64,000 nt of DNA from NCBI GenBank assembly GCA_950295325.1, contig OX485805.1, positions 34,707,501-34,771,500 of the forward strand. The letters are read 5' to 3'. Origin of the DNA: Polytrichum commune (taxonomy: Eukaryota > Streptophyta > Polytrichopsida > Polytrichales > Polytrichaceae). Below, piece by piece: positions 34,684 to 46,611 of the stretch. Within the stretch, counting starts at the first letter, position 1, and each line of letters begins with the position of its first letter. The notes beneath the pieces are model-generated. The model searched no databases and was not told the DNA's origin. It saw nothing but the letters and a program-made list of their open reading frames with translations. The translations under genes and the position numbers were made by a program.

Positions 34684-37558
34684 TTTTAGAGATATTATAA
34701 ATGTTCACAAATCTTGATTATGTTGTATTGTATGCTTGAAGTATATATATTAACCATTCAACTCCACTAGAACCTGAACCTATAAAAACCACCAAAACCA
34801 TCAATATATTGATGCAAAAAATAAATTTAAAAAATCAAGTTCTCATAAAATTTAAATATAGAATGATTCTTACACAACTTAGAATTTGAGAAAATGATAA
34901 TTCTACCTTTAATATAATGGAAATCAACATATGCATCCCCGGACCAATCTCTGACCACAAAATAGTTCATATTTAAAGTATGGTGTGCACTTGCTTATCC
35001 TCTTTGGCATAAGCAAATATGTAATTGATCCTTAATTATGATAAGTTACAGTTTGAGATGAAGGTCGTCAACTAGATTTAAACAAAACCTTTTATAGTTG
35101 ATATCAACTATGTATTTCATGTGGTTTATATAGTGATAAATTCTTAATTAACAAAATAACAACTTTGCTTTAGCCAATGCTCATACTACAAACATTAAGC
35201 GATGAAAATAATATAGGAATGTGATCCAACATTGAATTGGCACATGTGGACAATAGAATGATGTTTGAACATATCGTAAAGAGCATTTTGATTATTTTCA
35301 TAATATGTAGGAACATCTACATATAGATTTAAATGAATAATACACAAAAGATGTGATAATTTCTAATTTTGAAATATGTACATTAACAATAGGATGGGAA
35401 AGCCTTGCTAACATGTGAAAAGATAAGGGCCTTCAAGAATTTAGAGTTTGATCCCAAGTTTAAAATATTGTGAGTGACAAGAAATTCCAACAAACCTATT
35501 AGATGTAGCCCCAAATTAAATATTTGAACCATAGTCTATATTTTCATAACAAATTCTAATATCTTACTATATACAAAAAGGATTATGAAATTCATTAGAA
35601 ACCATGTGTCACAAAGGTCACCCATTTAGTTCATTATTTTGACCTTCTTAACACATGCTCTCCTGACACTCAGAACTCGCATGGAATCCAAATTTTACCC
35701 CTAAAGGCCAAAGTAAAACTGTCCAATCCAATTCAATAGCTTCTTGAAGAAAATATGTACATCTTAATGTTGATCTCATCATACCAATGGCATCTCTGTA
35801 ATGTTAGGATTGTTTAGCTGACCATATGTCCAAAATCAAAAGATTATAATGTAAGTGTTTTCACTAGAACAGTCAACGGTGACTTCTTAGAGAAAATTGC
35901 CTCAACCTTTAGGGCTTAAGGCCCTAAGTTTGGGCTCTCTATGATGTTACCACAAGATATTATGTGAGTTTTCTTATCAACTAAGTTGCAATTGAGTCTA
36001 GACAAGAATCATGGATAGAAGTCTACATTGACCCCAATATGTTACTTTCAAGTTTGTTGATGATAACAATTCTAGAAGTGGACAATGCAGGTGCAAATGA
36101 AGCACATTGGCTCCTTCTGATTCATCAAAGTTGATTTGATAGCGAGAACCCGAATTCATATGTTTTAGTTTTTTGAAATGCAATGAGCGTAGTCAACAAA
36201 CCAATATCTTAACAAGTCAAAAGATGTAAATCCTCGAAGCGTTGCCAAGAATGTTGACAACATGCCATGACATTATTCAAGTATTATACTAGATTCCCCA
36301 ACTCTTAAAGGGAGATGACATACCTATGCATCAACGTCGTCTCCTTATATCGGAGTCACCCTCTCAATGCACATCCAAATTTTTAGAAGACATCTTGAAT
36401 CGATTTGAAAGAAATTGCAACATGTTTCACAATGTTGCAATTGAGTGAACAGTGACCATGGTGCTCTTTGCTCTCTGCATTCACAATAGGAGTTACAATT
36501 TGAGAGACATATGCAACACAATCCAACGCATGTGCATGATGTCTACTTAAAGTGGTTGAGCATGTAGCTACATACTCTTTCCATCATGCAAAAAGTAAGT
36601 CCCACGTCTCTAGACTAGCTTGGCTTGATGGATTAGCAATTTAGACCTACTCACTACCTCAAAAGGGATTCACTTCCTAAATAACACAATTCTTCTCACA
36701 TGACCATGTCATTAAATTGCATGACTAGACTTCCTAGCACTCATAACCCTAGTTGAGTTAAGTCATGTATCAATTACACTAAATAGTTGAAGTAGTGTCG
36801 TCGAAAAATTAAAGTAAAAGTAATTAACGTGGCCATTATAATTCTCTAGTTGGGTGAAAATAATGTGGGTGAAGATGTGGTCTTGCCCTAAGTTGATCTT
36901 CCTTGAGACTTCCAACCGACACCTTAGGTATTTAAAAACGTGAACCCCTTCAACATCCCAGAAAAACAATTAATGTGCCTCACATTAATTTTAATCTAGA
37001 AACTGGGCATGAATTAAGAATGAACACAACCTCGTTGCTTCTTCAAATGTGAATTGGTGTGAGCTCAAGGCAATTCCTATAGCCCACAACAATAGAACTA
37101 TTTAGCATAGCAAATGAGTCAATTTCCTTTAACCAACTGAACTACATTATCATTTACAAAAGTTTGAACTACCTTATTGTAATGTGTTGAGACATGGATC
37201 ACCTCAAGTCCGGTAAGCATCACATCATCATTCATCCGCAACTTATTCAAATTTGTCAAACATGATTCCCAAAAGCAATTGTAAGCTCATGCTAACATTG
37301 CAACCCATAATTTTGGTTCATATATGATTGTGACGGCTTGTAACGCAGACGCACTTTGCTCAAGAAGTGTGTTATACTTGATTACAATTTACTTTATAAA
37401 GGATTCTTAGAACCTAGCAAATTGAAGTTCTCCAATGTAGTGTATGTCAGGCTTCAACCGAATTGGGCATGTCTCCTAGGTACCAAAAAAATGGCACGGC
37501 AAGAAAAATATAGTTAATTTTTTGTAACAATAGAGGTAGATAGTTCATGTTTAACTTG
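34684..37558. other. Upstream of the PNL gene; no supported gene
   Basis: AT-rich. The PNL promoter should lie just right of 34683, where TATATAT-type sequence occurs at 34741..34750. Nothing else is recognised. Confidence 0.35.
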
Positions 37559-39184
37559 GGGCCACTTCACACACGAGACTCAGGGCCCATTTTTGTTGCA
37601 CTTCAAGCAAATCTCAGGGCCGGTTGACACTATGGACCATGAAGTCGGACCATGGAAGATGGCCTTTGTCAATGGTCCGAGTTCATGGTCTGACTTTCAT
37701 GGTCCGACTTCATAAAAAATTAGTTTTAAGAGACTTGGGCCCCTCACTAGGTGTAAACCGAATGTGGACCAAGAAAAACAACCATACACCAAAATGTAAA
37801 GGTGCTAATTTTTTAATACATGCCCAACAAGGGCAATTTTCAAAAAAATCAAGTTTGACCATTCTCTTGTCTTTTCTTGGGCTTCACTTGTCTTCACTTC
37901 TTGTTAAATGTGTCGAAGATGTGGCTTGCAAATCTTCTCACAACAATTTTTACCAAAAAATGAGCGATTTAATATGTACATGTTCATTGTAATTTACATG
38001 TGACATGTACCTTGTGTTGTCACTACACTAAATAAGATATTTAGTGTTTGATTATATTTAATGTTGTTACCACCATACCTTGCTCAACACTAAAGTTTAA
38101 TTCTTTGATGATTAGTGTTGAAAGATTTCCCATTACAGTTCTTTTGACCACCCTGATCTACAATCACTGAACGACTACAGATTTTTTGTTTTCGTTTTCC
38201 AACTGTAATTTTACATTTTCTTGTGGCATGTAATGTACTGTTGGAAAGGTATTTTTAAGACCTTTCCAACGGTATATTACAAGCCCACAAATTCCAAACA
38301 TTTCAGTTGGTAGAGAAAAAAAACGAATCTGCACTCAAATTCTTGAGTTTTAGATGTCCCTCGTTGTTTGGTGAAACACGTGGGAGCCGGTTTAAGGGGT
38401 AGGGCAAGGTAGTAATGGTTTGTTTCATGGGCTATGATATGCCTAAGGCACATGGAGGGTAGATTCATTAAAAATTTACTAAAATGGCATTTGTATGCCA
38501 TGGACCCTTGCCTTTTACTACCGGACCACCTCTCTTGCCTCTGTCAGTGCAAAACCCGTTTGACCATGTCAGTGCATTTATTAGGCTTTAAAAATTATAT
38601 TTTGGGGACCTCGACCTTCATGGTCCCTCTGACATTTTTTTCTTAGTGTAAACCGAAGTTGTCCCGGGACAACTTCAGCAGCCAATCAGCTACCTTGCAG
38701 AGCCATGATCCAACTACATGGTCCATAGTGTAAACCGGCCCTCACTGATGGAAAAGGTGGAGTCGGTGTAAGTTCGCTTCATACTACACTTCAGGGACCC
38801 ACTAAGTAAGTTGATGCAAGATGGATGTAAAGTCGACATGGATTCCTACATGGCATCAAATGGATCGTGTTTCATGGTCACTTGGACTATTCTCAAAACC
38901 ACCTATCAGAGGGAGGCCTAACACAAAACCAAGTGACCATGGCACTTCGAAACCTCACAATTGTTGATTTACTACATTTCATCATGTGTGAGGACCCCAA
39001 TGAATAGAACTCGTTGAAAAAGCATTTGGTTGAGGCCACAATCACATATGACTTCACATTACACTTGAGGGCCCGTGACCACACTTCATGATTTTGGGAA
39101 GTGTCTCAGGACAGCCTTAACACACTTCTTTTGGGCTCTCAAAAATTCATGGTCATGGCTCTTGGCTCATGTGTGAAGTGGCCC
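37559..39184. mobile_element. MITE of the GGGCCACTTC family, split by another element
   Basis: The ends are GGGCCACTTCACACACGAGA and, reversed, GGGCCACTTCACACATGAGC. TTG flanks both sides (37556..37558 and 39185..39187), a 3-bp duplication. Without the nested element the length is about 0.5 kb. Same family as 21025..21394. Confidence 0.65.
37616..38742. mobile_element. 1127-bp terminal-inverted-repeat element nested in the MITE
   Basis: The left end is AGGGCCGGTTGACACTATGG then ACCATG; the reversed right end is AGGGCCGGTTTACACTATGG then ACCATG. This is about 26 bp with one mismatch. Inside, GTCGGACCATG-type motifs repeat near the left end. No transposase frame is seen. The target duplication is at most 3 bp and uncertain (CTC/CAC). 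Confidence 0.7.
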
Positions 39185-40182
39185 TTGGACACCTACAGGC
39201 ATAAGCTTGCCAGAGTCCATATCCACATATTTGAAACCACCGTATCCGAAAATATATTTGAACTTGCCTCTCATGAAATTTAAGATCCTCCAACTCTAGA
39301 ACTGATTCAGAATAAAATCTCTCACATGAAAACGAACAACATATTGGTAGAGGACACTAAGTTACAAGATGTGCGGAGCCAACAAACTTGAACCAAGAAA
39401 TTAATGGAGCCAGAACTCAATGTACACTATTCTGCACTAGCTTATCAATTTTTTCACCACAACTTGCATCATCACTCGTCATGTGCTTCCTGTCCGGCAT
39501 CACAAAGTGGTGCTAATTGGTTAATCGCGAGAGCCAGCGGCAGGAGTAGCAAAGGATGGCTATGGTAGGGAAGGAGGGGGCTACAACATAGTGGATTTCT
39601 TTCATTGGTGACTATATATCGCCATGACCAGGGTTAGACGCCCATCTCTTTGAGTTGGGTCCCTACCTGAAACTCCAGTGTGCACTTGTGATGCGCTTCA
39701 TAACTGACTCCCCAAATCATTCTACTAGCATGCAAAAGGATCTGAACAAACTAATCTGGAGAGAAAGTCATGCAATTTTCAAATAGGAAGGGGTTACGCA
39801 TACCTATGTAAGAAGCTGGATATGTGTGTCTTGAGATCGATCGCCCTCCAGATTCCCCCTCGTCATCGTCACGAACCGTCGTCTTTCAACACCCAACACA
39901 GAGATTCCGAAGAACAAACACTCATTTCGAAAGACTCACAAACCCAATTCCGTTGCGTGGTCACGGCGAGCAGTGGAGATGTTGTTTCGTCCTGTGTATT
40001 CGGGGTCTTGGATCTGTATGGAGACATTCAATAGTGAGAATTCTAGCAGGACGTACAGACGCGAGCTGAACATTAACAGATTCAACGGATCGTGAAACAA
40101 CAACAGATGCTTGAGAACCTTCTGTTCGTCAATCGGGCAGGAAAGAACATGAATTCCTCCCACTTGGAGTGCATGGAAGCAC
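39185..40182. other. No supported gene
   Basis: Short frames only; nothing recognised. Confidence 0.3.
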
Positions 40183-40880
40183 AAGGAGAGGGAGCTCAGA
40201 GAGTAGTAGAATGAGAGACGGCAGCGAAAGAGGAAGGTGGCTATGGCGGGGAAGAAGAAGCTGGGCGCAGAGTGCATTTCCTTGCCAGGATCATCGCCAG
40301 ATTTTTGTAAGATGCGGTCACCCGCACTTGGTAATACCTCAGGGCCCGAATTCTAGGGAAGATTCTCTCTACTGTAACTCTTACTGTCCTAAATATTATA
40401 TCTGTATTTACTCGAGCTGTGCTGTAGTTGCACTGTTCTGCGTTTCAATTTCTCAAGGGTTGGGCATCTAGCCCTGGCCCTACCGTCATGGCATGCAAAG
40501 TCCACGTCCCTAAAGATCGACACCTGGATCTTGGACTGAATTTCTGGTGCTCCTCCCAAAGTGTCTGTACCTATAGGATCAGAATCCTTTGTCTGTTGTG
40601 GCTGCAAGCTGTACACTAAATATTCCATTACTCCGTATTCTTCCTTGTGCTGTAGCTCTTACTGGCCACCATTAGACCACTGCCCGGGAAGTTTTTGGGC
40701 ACAGTTGGTCAAGATCCTAGTGATTCTAAATCCAAGTGTTACATGTTGACATCTTCCAGTTTTGCTTTATTCAATTGAGGTGTATTCCTTTAAAATGATT
40801 GGTAATTCTCCGGAAGTCTTGAACTTCAAACGGCTATTTTTCAAACTCAACCGGTTCATCTGTAACTAACCGCCGGTTCT
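40183..40880 (+). repeat. Dispersed unit, copy 1 (uninterrupted), with a short conserved frame
   Basis: Its parts recur at 41175..41316 plus 42376..42571, at 44309..44414 plus 45680..45755, and at 28455..28629. It contains an ATG at 40243 with MAGKKKLGAECISLPGSSPD; copy 2 reads MAGKKLGAKCISLPGSWPDF from 41236. This may be the first exon of a duplicated gene (TTTTTGTAAG would serve as donor) or part of an unclassified repeat. No family can be named. Confidence 0.5.
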
Positions 40881-41174
40881 CCCCGAGCATTGCATTAGAC
40901 CATTCACTTTCCCCAGCTTCGAGTCATCCCACCAACATCTGATTAACTGACATTCTGGCCTCAAGCCTTGGCATCTAGATTCAAAAGGAGCACAAGAATC
41001 ATATGCCCAACGATCTGCTGAGCATCATCATCATCATATTAGAGACTAACACCTTAATCAAATTGATGATATTGCTCTTTTTATTGTATTTTGCAAGATG
41101 TCTCAAACATCTTTCGTTGATTGAATGCAAACTTTTTTTTATTGCATTTAAGGTTTTTTTTTTGTTTTTGTTTT

Positions 41175-42571
41175 AAGGAGAGGGAGCTCAGAGAGTAGTA
41201 GAATGAGAGACCGCAGCATAAGAGGAAGGTGGCTATGGCGGGGAAGAAGTTGGGTGCAAAGTGCATTTCCTTGCCAGGATCATGGCCAGATTTTCGTAAG
41301 ACGCGGTCACCCGCACCAATGTCCGGGGACAACCGGTATTTAGTGTAATGGTGGCCGGTTGGTTTTGTGAAAAGTCCGGTTGAATTGGGAAAGTGGAGGA
41401 TGTGAAACCGGTGCTTTTAAAATATAAAAAACGGATTTCAATTGGCAACCATTTTGAGGCGGAGGATATTTATCCGGATGAATTGTGAAATAGGTGGATT
41501 TCATCCAGATTGATTCATCTAGGGTTGGATATCATATGGTTTTAGGGTTTAGGTTATGTGTTCGTTGTAGGCTTGTAGCGATTTGGTGAATGGCGGACAT
41601 GCAAAGCTTTTGCTTCATTATTGCATTTCATTGTTGACAGCTAGCGTTTAGAATGTATTATGCATGTGTCTATGGAAGATCTTCGTGGTGATCTTGATGA
41701 TGTACTAATGGAAGCCATAGCTTTATGGAAGAACTCTACAAAGTTTAGATGGTTGTTTTCACATCCACAGAGATACCTTTCAGGGCGTTTCTATCTCTGG
41801 AAGGTGAAGATGATACTGCTTTTGACTCTAACAGTTGATGAATTTCATTTTTGTATATAGTATGGTCTGTTAGGTTACTCTTTTATCATGCTATGGTCTC
41901 AAATCTAATATGAAGTTTTAAGACCTAGGTATGATAGAAGAGTAAATCCATGGCCATCAACCGATTGATGGGTTATTTCAGGTTCAACTCTTACTATAGA
42001 TAAATTGTTGATCATTGTTGTTGTTTCTTGTATGTAATGAATTGTTGATCATTGTTGTTGGATGTTGATATCATTACATATTATTGTTGTATGTTGATAT
42101 GGTCTTTGGACGTTGTTGTTGAATGGTGTATGTTGTTTGTAAATATAATTTTTTGCTTCTTTGGAAAACTAGCTTACTTATCAATGCCCAAGTTTTTGGC
42201 CGGTTGTCATTACAATGAAGAGGAAATTAGCCATCACTTGAAAAAAAAAAAAAAAAAAACACTGGCCGGTCCAAATTAATGGCAACAACTTTGCAACCGG
42301 TCAATTGAAAAAACCGGTAGAAGTTGTGAAGGGGCGGATTTTAGCTGGTTGAGCTCAAAAATCTCCCGAACCCTGACCCACAATCGGTGATACCTCAGGG
42401 CCCGAATTCTTGGGAATATTCTCTATACTTTAGTTGTTACTGTCCTACATAAAGTATCCATATTTACTGGAGCTCTGCCATCCTTACACTGTTTTGTGTT
42501 TGAGTTATGCAAGCCCTAGCCCTACCTTCATGGGTTGCAAAGTCCACGTCCCTAAATACCGACACCTGGAC
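41175..42571. repeat. Dispersed unit, copy 2, split by a hAT-like element
   Basis: 41175..41316 matches 40183..40326 and 42376..42571 matches about 40319..40532. Between them sits the element 41317..42375. Similarity ends abruptly at 42571 (CGACACCTGGA). Confidence 0.75.
41317..42375. mobile_element. 1059-bp non-autonomous hAT-like element
   Basis: Comparison with the empty site in copy 1 (ACCCGCACTTGGTAATACC) fixes the borders. The 8-bp target is ACCCGCAC on the left and ACCCACAA on the right (two differences). The ends are CAATGTCCGGGGAC and, reversed, CAGGGTTCGGGAGA. Both subterminal regions are rich in ACCGGT/GCCGGT motifs, like the hAT at 10531..15068. No transposase frame is present. 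Confidence 0.7.
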
Positions 42572-43039
42572 CCCCGTCGCTGAGGCGCTGTGAATGAGCC
42601 TCTTGATTTCGCGAGCATGGTGCATCCGGACCGTTGATCCACCAAGGCCCATCCAAGGGCCTCAATGATCCTAGGTGGCGAGGGGGTGGGGGTGGTGCTT
42701 GCCACCAAGGTAGGTGGGGGCCGGGGTGGGGCCGTGGGCCTCATGTCTTTTTTCGGGGAGGCCGGCTTTAGGGTGGTGTCGGGCCTAGTGGCTAGGCGGG
42801 CTCGGTGGGCTAGGCAGCTAGGTAGGCTGGGCGGCTAGGTAGGCCTACTTACTAACTAACTATTTGGTTACCCTTACTCTACTTACTAAATAACTAGTTG
42901 GTTGGTACCCCTTACTCTACTTACCAAATTAACTGAACCAATTCATTCCAGTAATTCATTTCAGCAATTAAATTAATTAATTAATTCCAGTAATTACATT
43001 TAATTAATTAATTAATTCCAGTAGTTTATTCATTTATTT
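42572..43039. other. No supported gene; short TTAA-rich repeats
   Basis: A GC-rich patch (42572-42840) with repeated GGCTAGG(C/T) motifs is followed by TTAATTAATTAA runs (42960-43015). Confidence 0.35.
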
Positions 43040-43370
43040 ATGAATACTTGTGAAAGTAGGCGGCGTTATTAAAATATTATAAAATATACATACAAAATCA
43101 GCACACTACATTCAAGTGTCAGTTTAGAATGACAAAGATAATTTCAAATGGTAAGTCAAAAAAAGTATAACCTCAATGTTAATGAGGATTTTGTAATTTT
43201 ATTTGACCTCCAAGTTGATTACATGCTTCATTGATGGTTTCACTTCCGGAATGAAATCCCAATGAATTGCTTATTTACTAATTGGAAGTGCACATATATA
43301 TTGGATTTTAGACCTTGAAGGCGAAGTGCACTCAATATGGGATTTGTAGTCAAGCGGGCTTCCCCATAAA
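43040..43370. repeat. Solo arm of the long-TIR element at 44415..45679
   Basis: It matches the right arm of that element (45200..45530): GTAAGTCA, AACCTCAATG, CCAAGTTGATTACATGCTT, GACCTTGAAGG and GAAGTGCACTCAATATG occur in the same order. It stops after GCGGGCTTC. Confidence 0.65.
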
Positions 43371-43459
43371 GAAGGATGAAGTTTTCAGTGTCATCCGCGA
43401 GGCCTTCATCCCCCGAAGGTACGAGTGTAGGTGCTAGTTCACCCTAGCCCCCTTACTTG

Positions 43460-44308
43460 CTAAGGGCTACTTTAACTTACACACGAGCCAAGGGCCATCA
43501 CCGTGAAATTGTGAGAGCCCACAAGATAGTATCTAAAGGTTGTCCCAAGACACCTCCAAGTCTTCATGTTAATTTAAAATATGAGAAATCTATGGCCATT
43601 TGTTGGAGCCTCCATTCACTTATTTATGTCACAGTGTGCTACACGGTGGACGAACCATATGTGAACATAAGTCATGTTTATTTTATTATTGTTATTCTTC
43701 TTATTTTTGGGTACAAATTAAAACATGTTTTTGTCCACTATATACCTTATTTCAAGAGTACAATACATAGATTATGTAATGTAGGTGACACTAAGTATGA
43801 TACAATTATTTACAAATGTATATGGACCTTTTGTGGTCACTCTTCTTAATTGGACATGTATATTTGAGTGGTATATGTGCAAGTCTTGAAAAGATAGAGG
43901 ACATCGTGTTGAGAACTTATTAACCATGCTAAATGGAACAAATTTCATAATTGGGGATGCCTAAATGGTAATTGTTTTAACTTATGAAATGTTCATTTTG
44001 ATAGTGAATAGAATATTCACATGAGCTCCTCAAATTATGAGGAAAGTGGGCACAGGCACAAATTGGATGTGCTAATCATCTCGCATTAATTACATGTTTG
44101 GCATCCTAGTATCTTAGTACAAGTGGGTGAAAAAAAAGAATGTCCGTTTAAGACGCGGTTACCTTACAATGTTGGGGGAAGTTGGAAGTGCCCACATTGC
44201 TTTGAAGTGTAAATTCATGTATGAGTACGTAAAAGAAATGACCCAGCCTTAGCCGTCCCTTGCCACTTAGGGCCACTTCACACATATGTTCGGTTTTCCC
44301 CAAACATA
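43460..44308. other. Partial GGGCCACTTC-family sequence and unannotated DNA
   Basis: 43460 starts with GGGCTACTTTAACTTACAC then ACGAGCCAAGGGCC after TAA, which resembles the left end of the MITE at 37559. A second left-type end, GGGCCACTTCACACAT, starts near 44270. I could not pair them, so they are probably truncated copies. Confidence 0.35.
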
Positions 44309-44414
44309 GCCTTGCACTGTTCTGTGTTTGAGTTATGCAAGCCCTGGCCCTACCTTCATGGGTTGCAAAGTCCACATCCCTAAATACCGACACCTGGAGC
44401 TTGGACTCAATTTC

Positions 44415-45679
44415 AGCGGACCTTCAACCTCCCCCTACGAGCTTTTCGGGGGAGGTAGATACGGGCAGGGGCAACCCTCCCAAAAGAAATCAAGATTTTT
44501 TGGACCCGACCAAAAACTTTTGTCCGCCCTACCTAACTTCAAAAAAAACCATTGCCCTTGCATTTTTTGAAGGTCACTTGTCCACAAATCCCATATTGAG
44601 TACACTTCACCTTCAAGGTTCAAAATCTAATATGTGTGTGTGTGTGCGCGCGCGTGCGCTTCCACTTAATAAAGTAATCATTGACTGGGATTTCATTTCG
44701 GAAGTGAAATCGTCAATAAAGCATGTAATTAACTTGGAAGTCGAAAATATTACAAAACCCTCATTAGCATTGAGGTTATGGTTTTTGTGACTAACCATTG
44801 AAAGGGTCTTTGTCATTCTAAAATGGAAGGGACTACAAATAATGTTTTATTTCTAGTATGTTTATTATATAATAGTTCAGTTTAATATCTTTTACTCTCA
44901 CAAAGTATGCAGACACATTTCAACTAATTAAGTGTGATTGAATGTAATTAAGTCTAAATAACCGTATTAGAAGGTAATTGAGCGCAAGGCCTAGGTTTCT
45001 ACAAGTATACATACACATTCGAAACAAGTGTAATTAAGCACATCGTTCCTCATATCTGAATTAATCATGATTAATTCTAGTTTGTTATTATATTAATTAG
45101 GCTTAATTAATTTTGTAAGCATACTTCTTGATTTAATTTAGTTTAATTAGGATTAAGTAGACTTAATTACATTCAACCACACTTAATTAGTTTAAATGTG
45201 TATGAATACTTTGTGAAAGTAGAAGGTATTACCTTAAACTAGTATAGAATAAACATATTAAAAATAAAAATAAAAACACTAATTTTAGTTCCATTTAGAA
45301 TGACAAACACCCTTTCAATGGTAAGTCACAAAAACTATAACCTCAATGCTAATGAGGGTTTTGTAATGTTTTTGGCTTCCAAGTTGATTACATGCTTTAT
45401 TGACGGTTGCACATCTAAAATAAAATCCCGGTGAACTGTTTTTACTCAAAGGAAGTGAACAAATATATTGGGTTTTGGACCTTGAAGGTGAAGTGCACTC
45501 AATATGAGATTTGTGGATAAGTGGGCTTCAAGAATGCAAGGGCAATGGTCTTTTCGAAGTCGGACGAAACGGGCAAAAGTTTTCGGTCGGGTCCAGAAAA
45601 TCTTGATTTCTTTTTGGAGGGTTGCCCCTGCCTAGATCTACCTCCCCCGAAAAGCATGTAGGAGGAGGTTGAACGCAAC
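44415..45679. mobile_element. 1265-bp long-terminal-inverted-repeat foldback element (Mutator-like non-autonomous)
   Basis: Two arms of about 600 bp face each other across a short centre near 45050. Paired segments include TTCAACCTCC(C/T)CCTAC, GGCAACCCTCC near the ends, AAGCATGTAAT, CATTGAGGTTATAG/GGTTTTTG, and TTAAGTGTG(A/G)TTGAATGTAA near the centre. Comparison with the empty site ACTGAATTTC gives a target duplication of about 10 bp (ACTCAATTTC / CCTAAATTTA). Very long inverted repeats with a 9-10-bp duplication fit non-autonomous Mutator-like elements. The centre has no transposase. Confidence 0.7.
44630..44662. repeat. (TG)n(CG)n simple repeat
   Basis: An alternating purine-pyrimidine tract, TGTGTGTGTGTG then CGCGCGCG, in the left arm of the foldback element and missing from its right arm. 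Confidence 0.8.
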
Positions 45680-45755
45680 CCTAAATTTATGGTGCTCCTT
45701 TCAAATTGTCTATACATATCTACTCGAGATTCGCTTCCGAGTGTTTGGTGTGTTG

Positions 45756-46417
45756 TGGTCAGCAAATTTTATTTGGGCGATTATTCACATTTAATGCTAT
45801 ATCCTAAATGATGCCATGAAATTCCCTATTAGAATAATCAAATCTAGGTGTCCCCAAGTCGCCCAAATCTACCATGAGTAGAAGCAGTCAAGCTCCTCCA
45901 TGCTGCCCCCACCTCCCGCCCATTCCGTCACGTCGCCGTTGGGTCACCTCGCCGACCCTACACATCGGCGGCCCATCCCTCCACTCCGCCACCTTATGTC
46001 ACCGGATTCTCCACGTCGCTCATGGCCATTCGCGGCCACCTATTCATATGGATGAAGCCCTTTCGCAGACTGGCAGATTCATCCGCTGGTTTCATTTGCG
46101 GCGAACTTGTGCATTGTCCACTCTCTCCATAGTCCAGACTCCAGATCTGATAGACAATGATGTGCATGGTTATTCTGTTGAGGCCGTCAGAGTTGGAGGC
46201 TTGGAGCCACATTGAAGTCTGGGCATTTTTTAGGTAGGGTTTGTGCACAATTCTCACTGCATTCACTAATGAGGATGAGGATGGGTGTGGGTATAAGGAA
46301 TGGGCGTTACAGAGCTGGGAGTGGCGACATCTTATTTATGGAATCTGCAATCAACAAGTATATGCATTGTTGTTTTCCGAAGTGGTATGTGCAATTGTTG
46401 TGTGTGCATTGTGTATG
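45756..46417. other. Region 5' of the second hAT gene; no supported gene
   Basis: A C-rich patch at 45890-46050; no recognised frame. The left border of the hAT element must lie in or left of this interval, but I did not find matching termini. Confidence 0.3.
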
Positions 46418-46520
46418 CATTGGCATCGCCTTTGCCCGATCTGGTTTTCTGTGATCGCCTGTTGTGTGTGCATTGGCGTCATCGCCTTTGCATGATCTGG
46501 TTTTGTGTGATCGCATGGTG
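46418..46520. repeat. Short tandem repeat, about 60-bp unit, two copies
   Basis: GCATTGGC(A)TC, CGCCTTTGC, GATCTGGTTTT and TGTGATCGC recur twice just upstream of the hAT-type coding region. Confidence 0.6.
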
Positions 46521-46611
46521 TTCGCCTCGCCGCTCCACATCGCCTGGCTACCTGGGAGTTGGTTTTGTGTGGTCGCATGTGGATCTGCGATCCCCTGCTC
46601 CGACGTTTCTC

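Larger units (their letters stand above)
44309..45755. repeat. Dispersed unit, copy 3, split by a long-TIR element
   Basis: 44309..44414 matches copy 1 at 40431..40542 and 45680..45755 continues it (ATGGTGCTCC, ACTCG, TGTTGTGG). The insertion is described separately. Confidence 0.7.
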
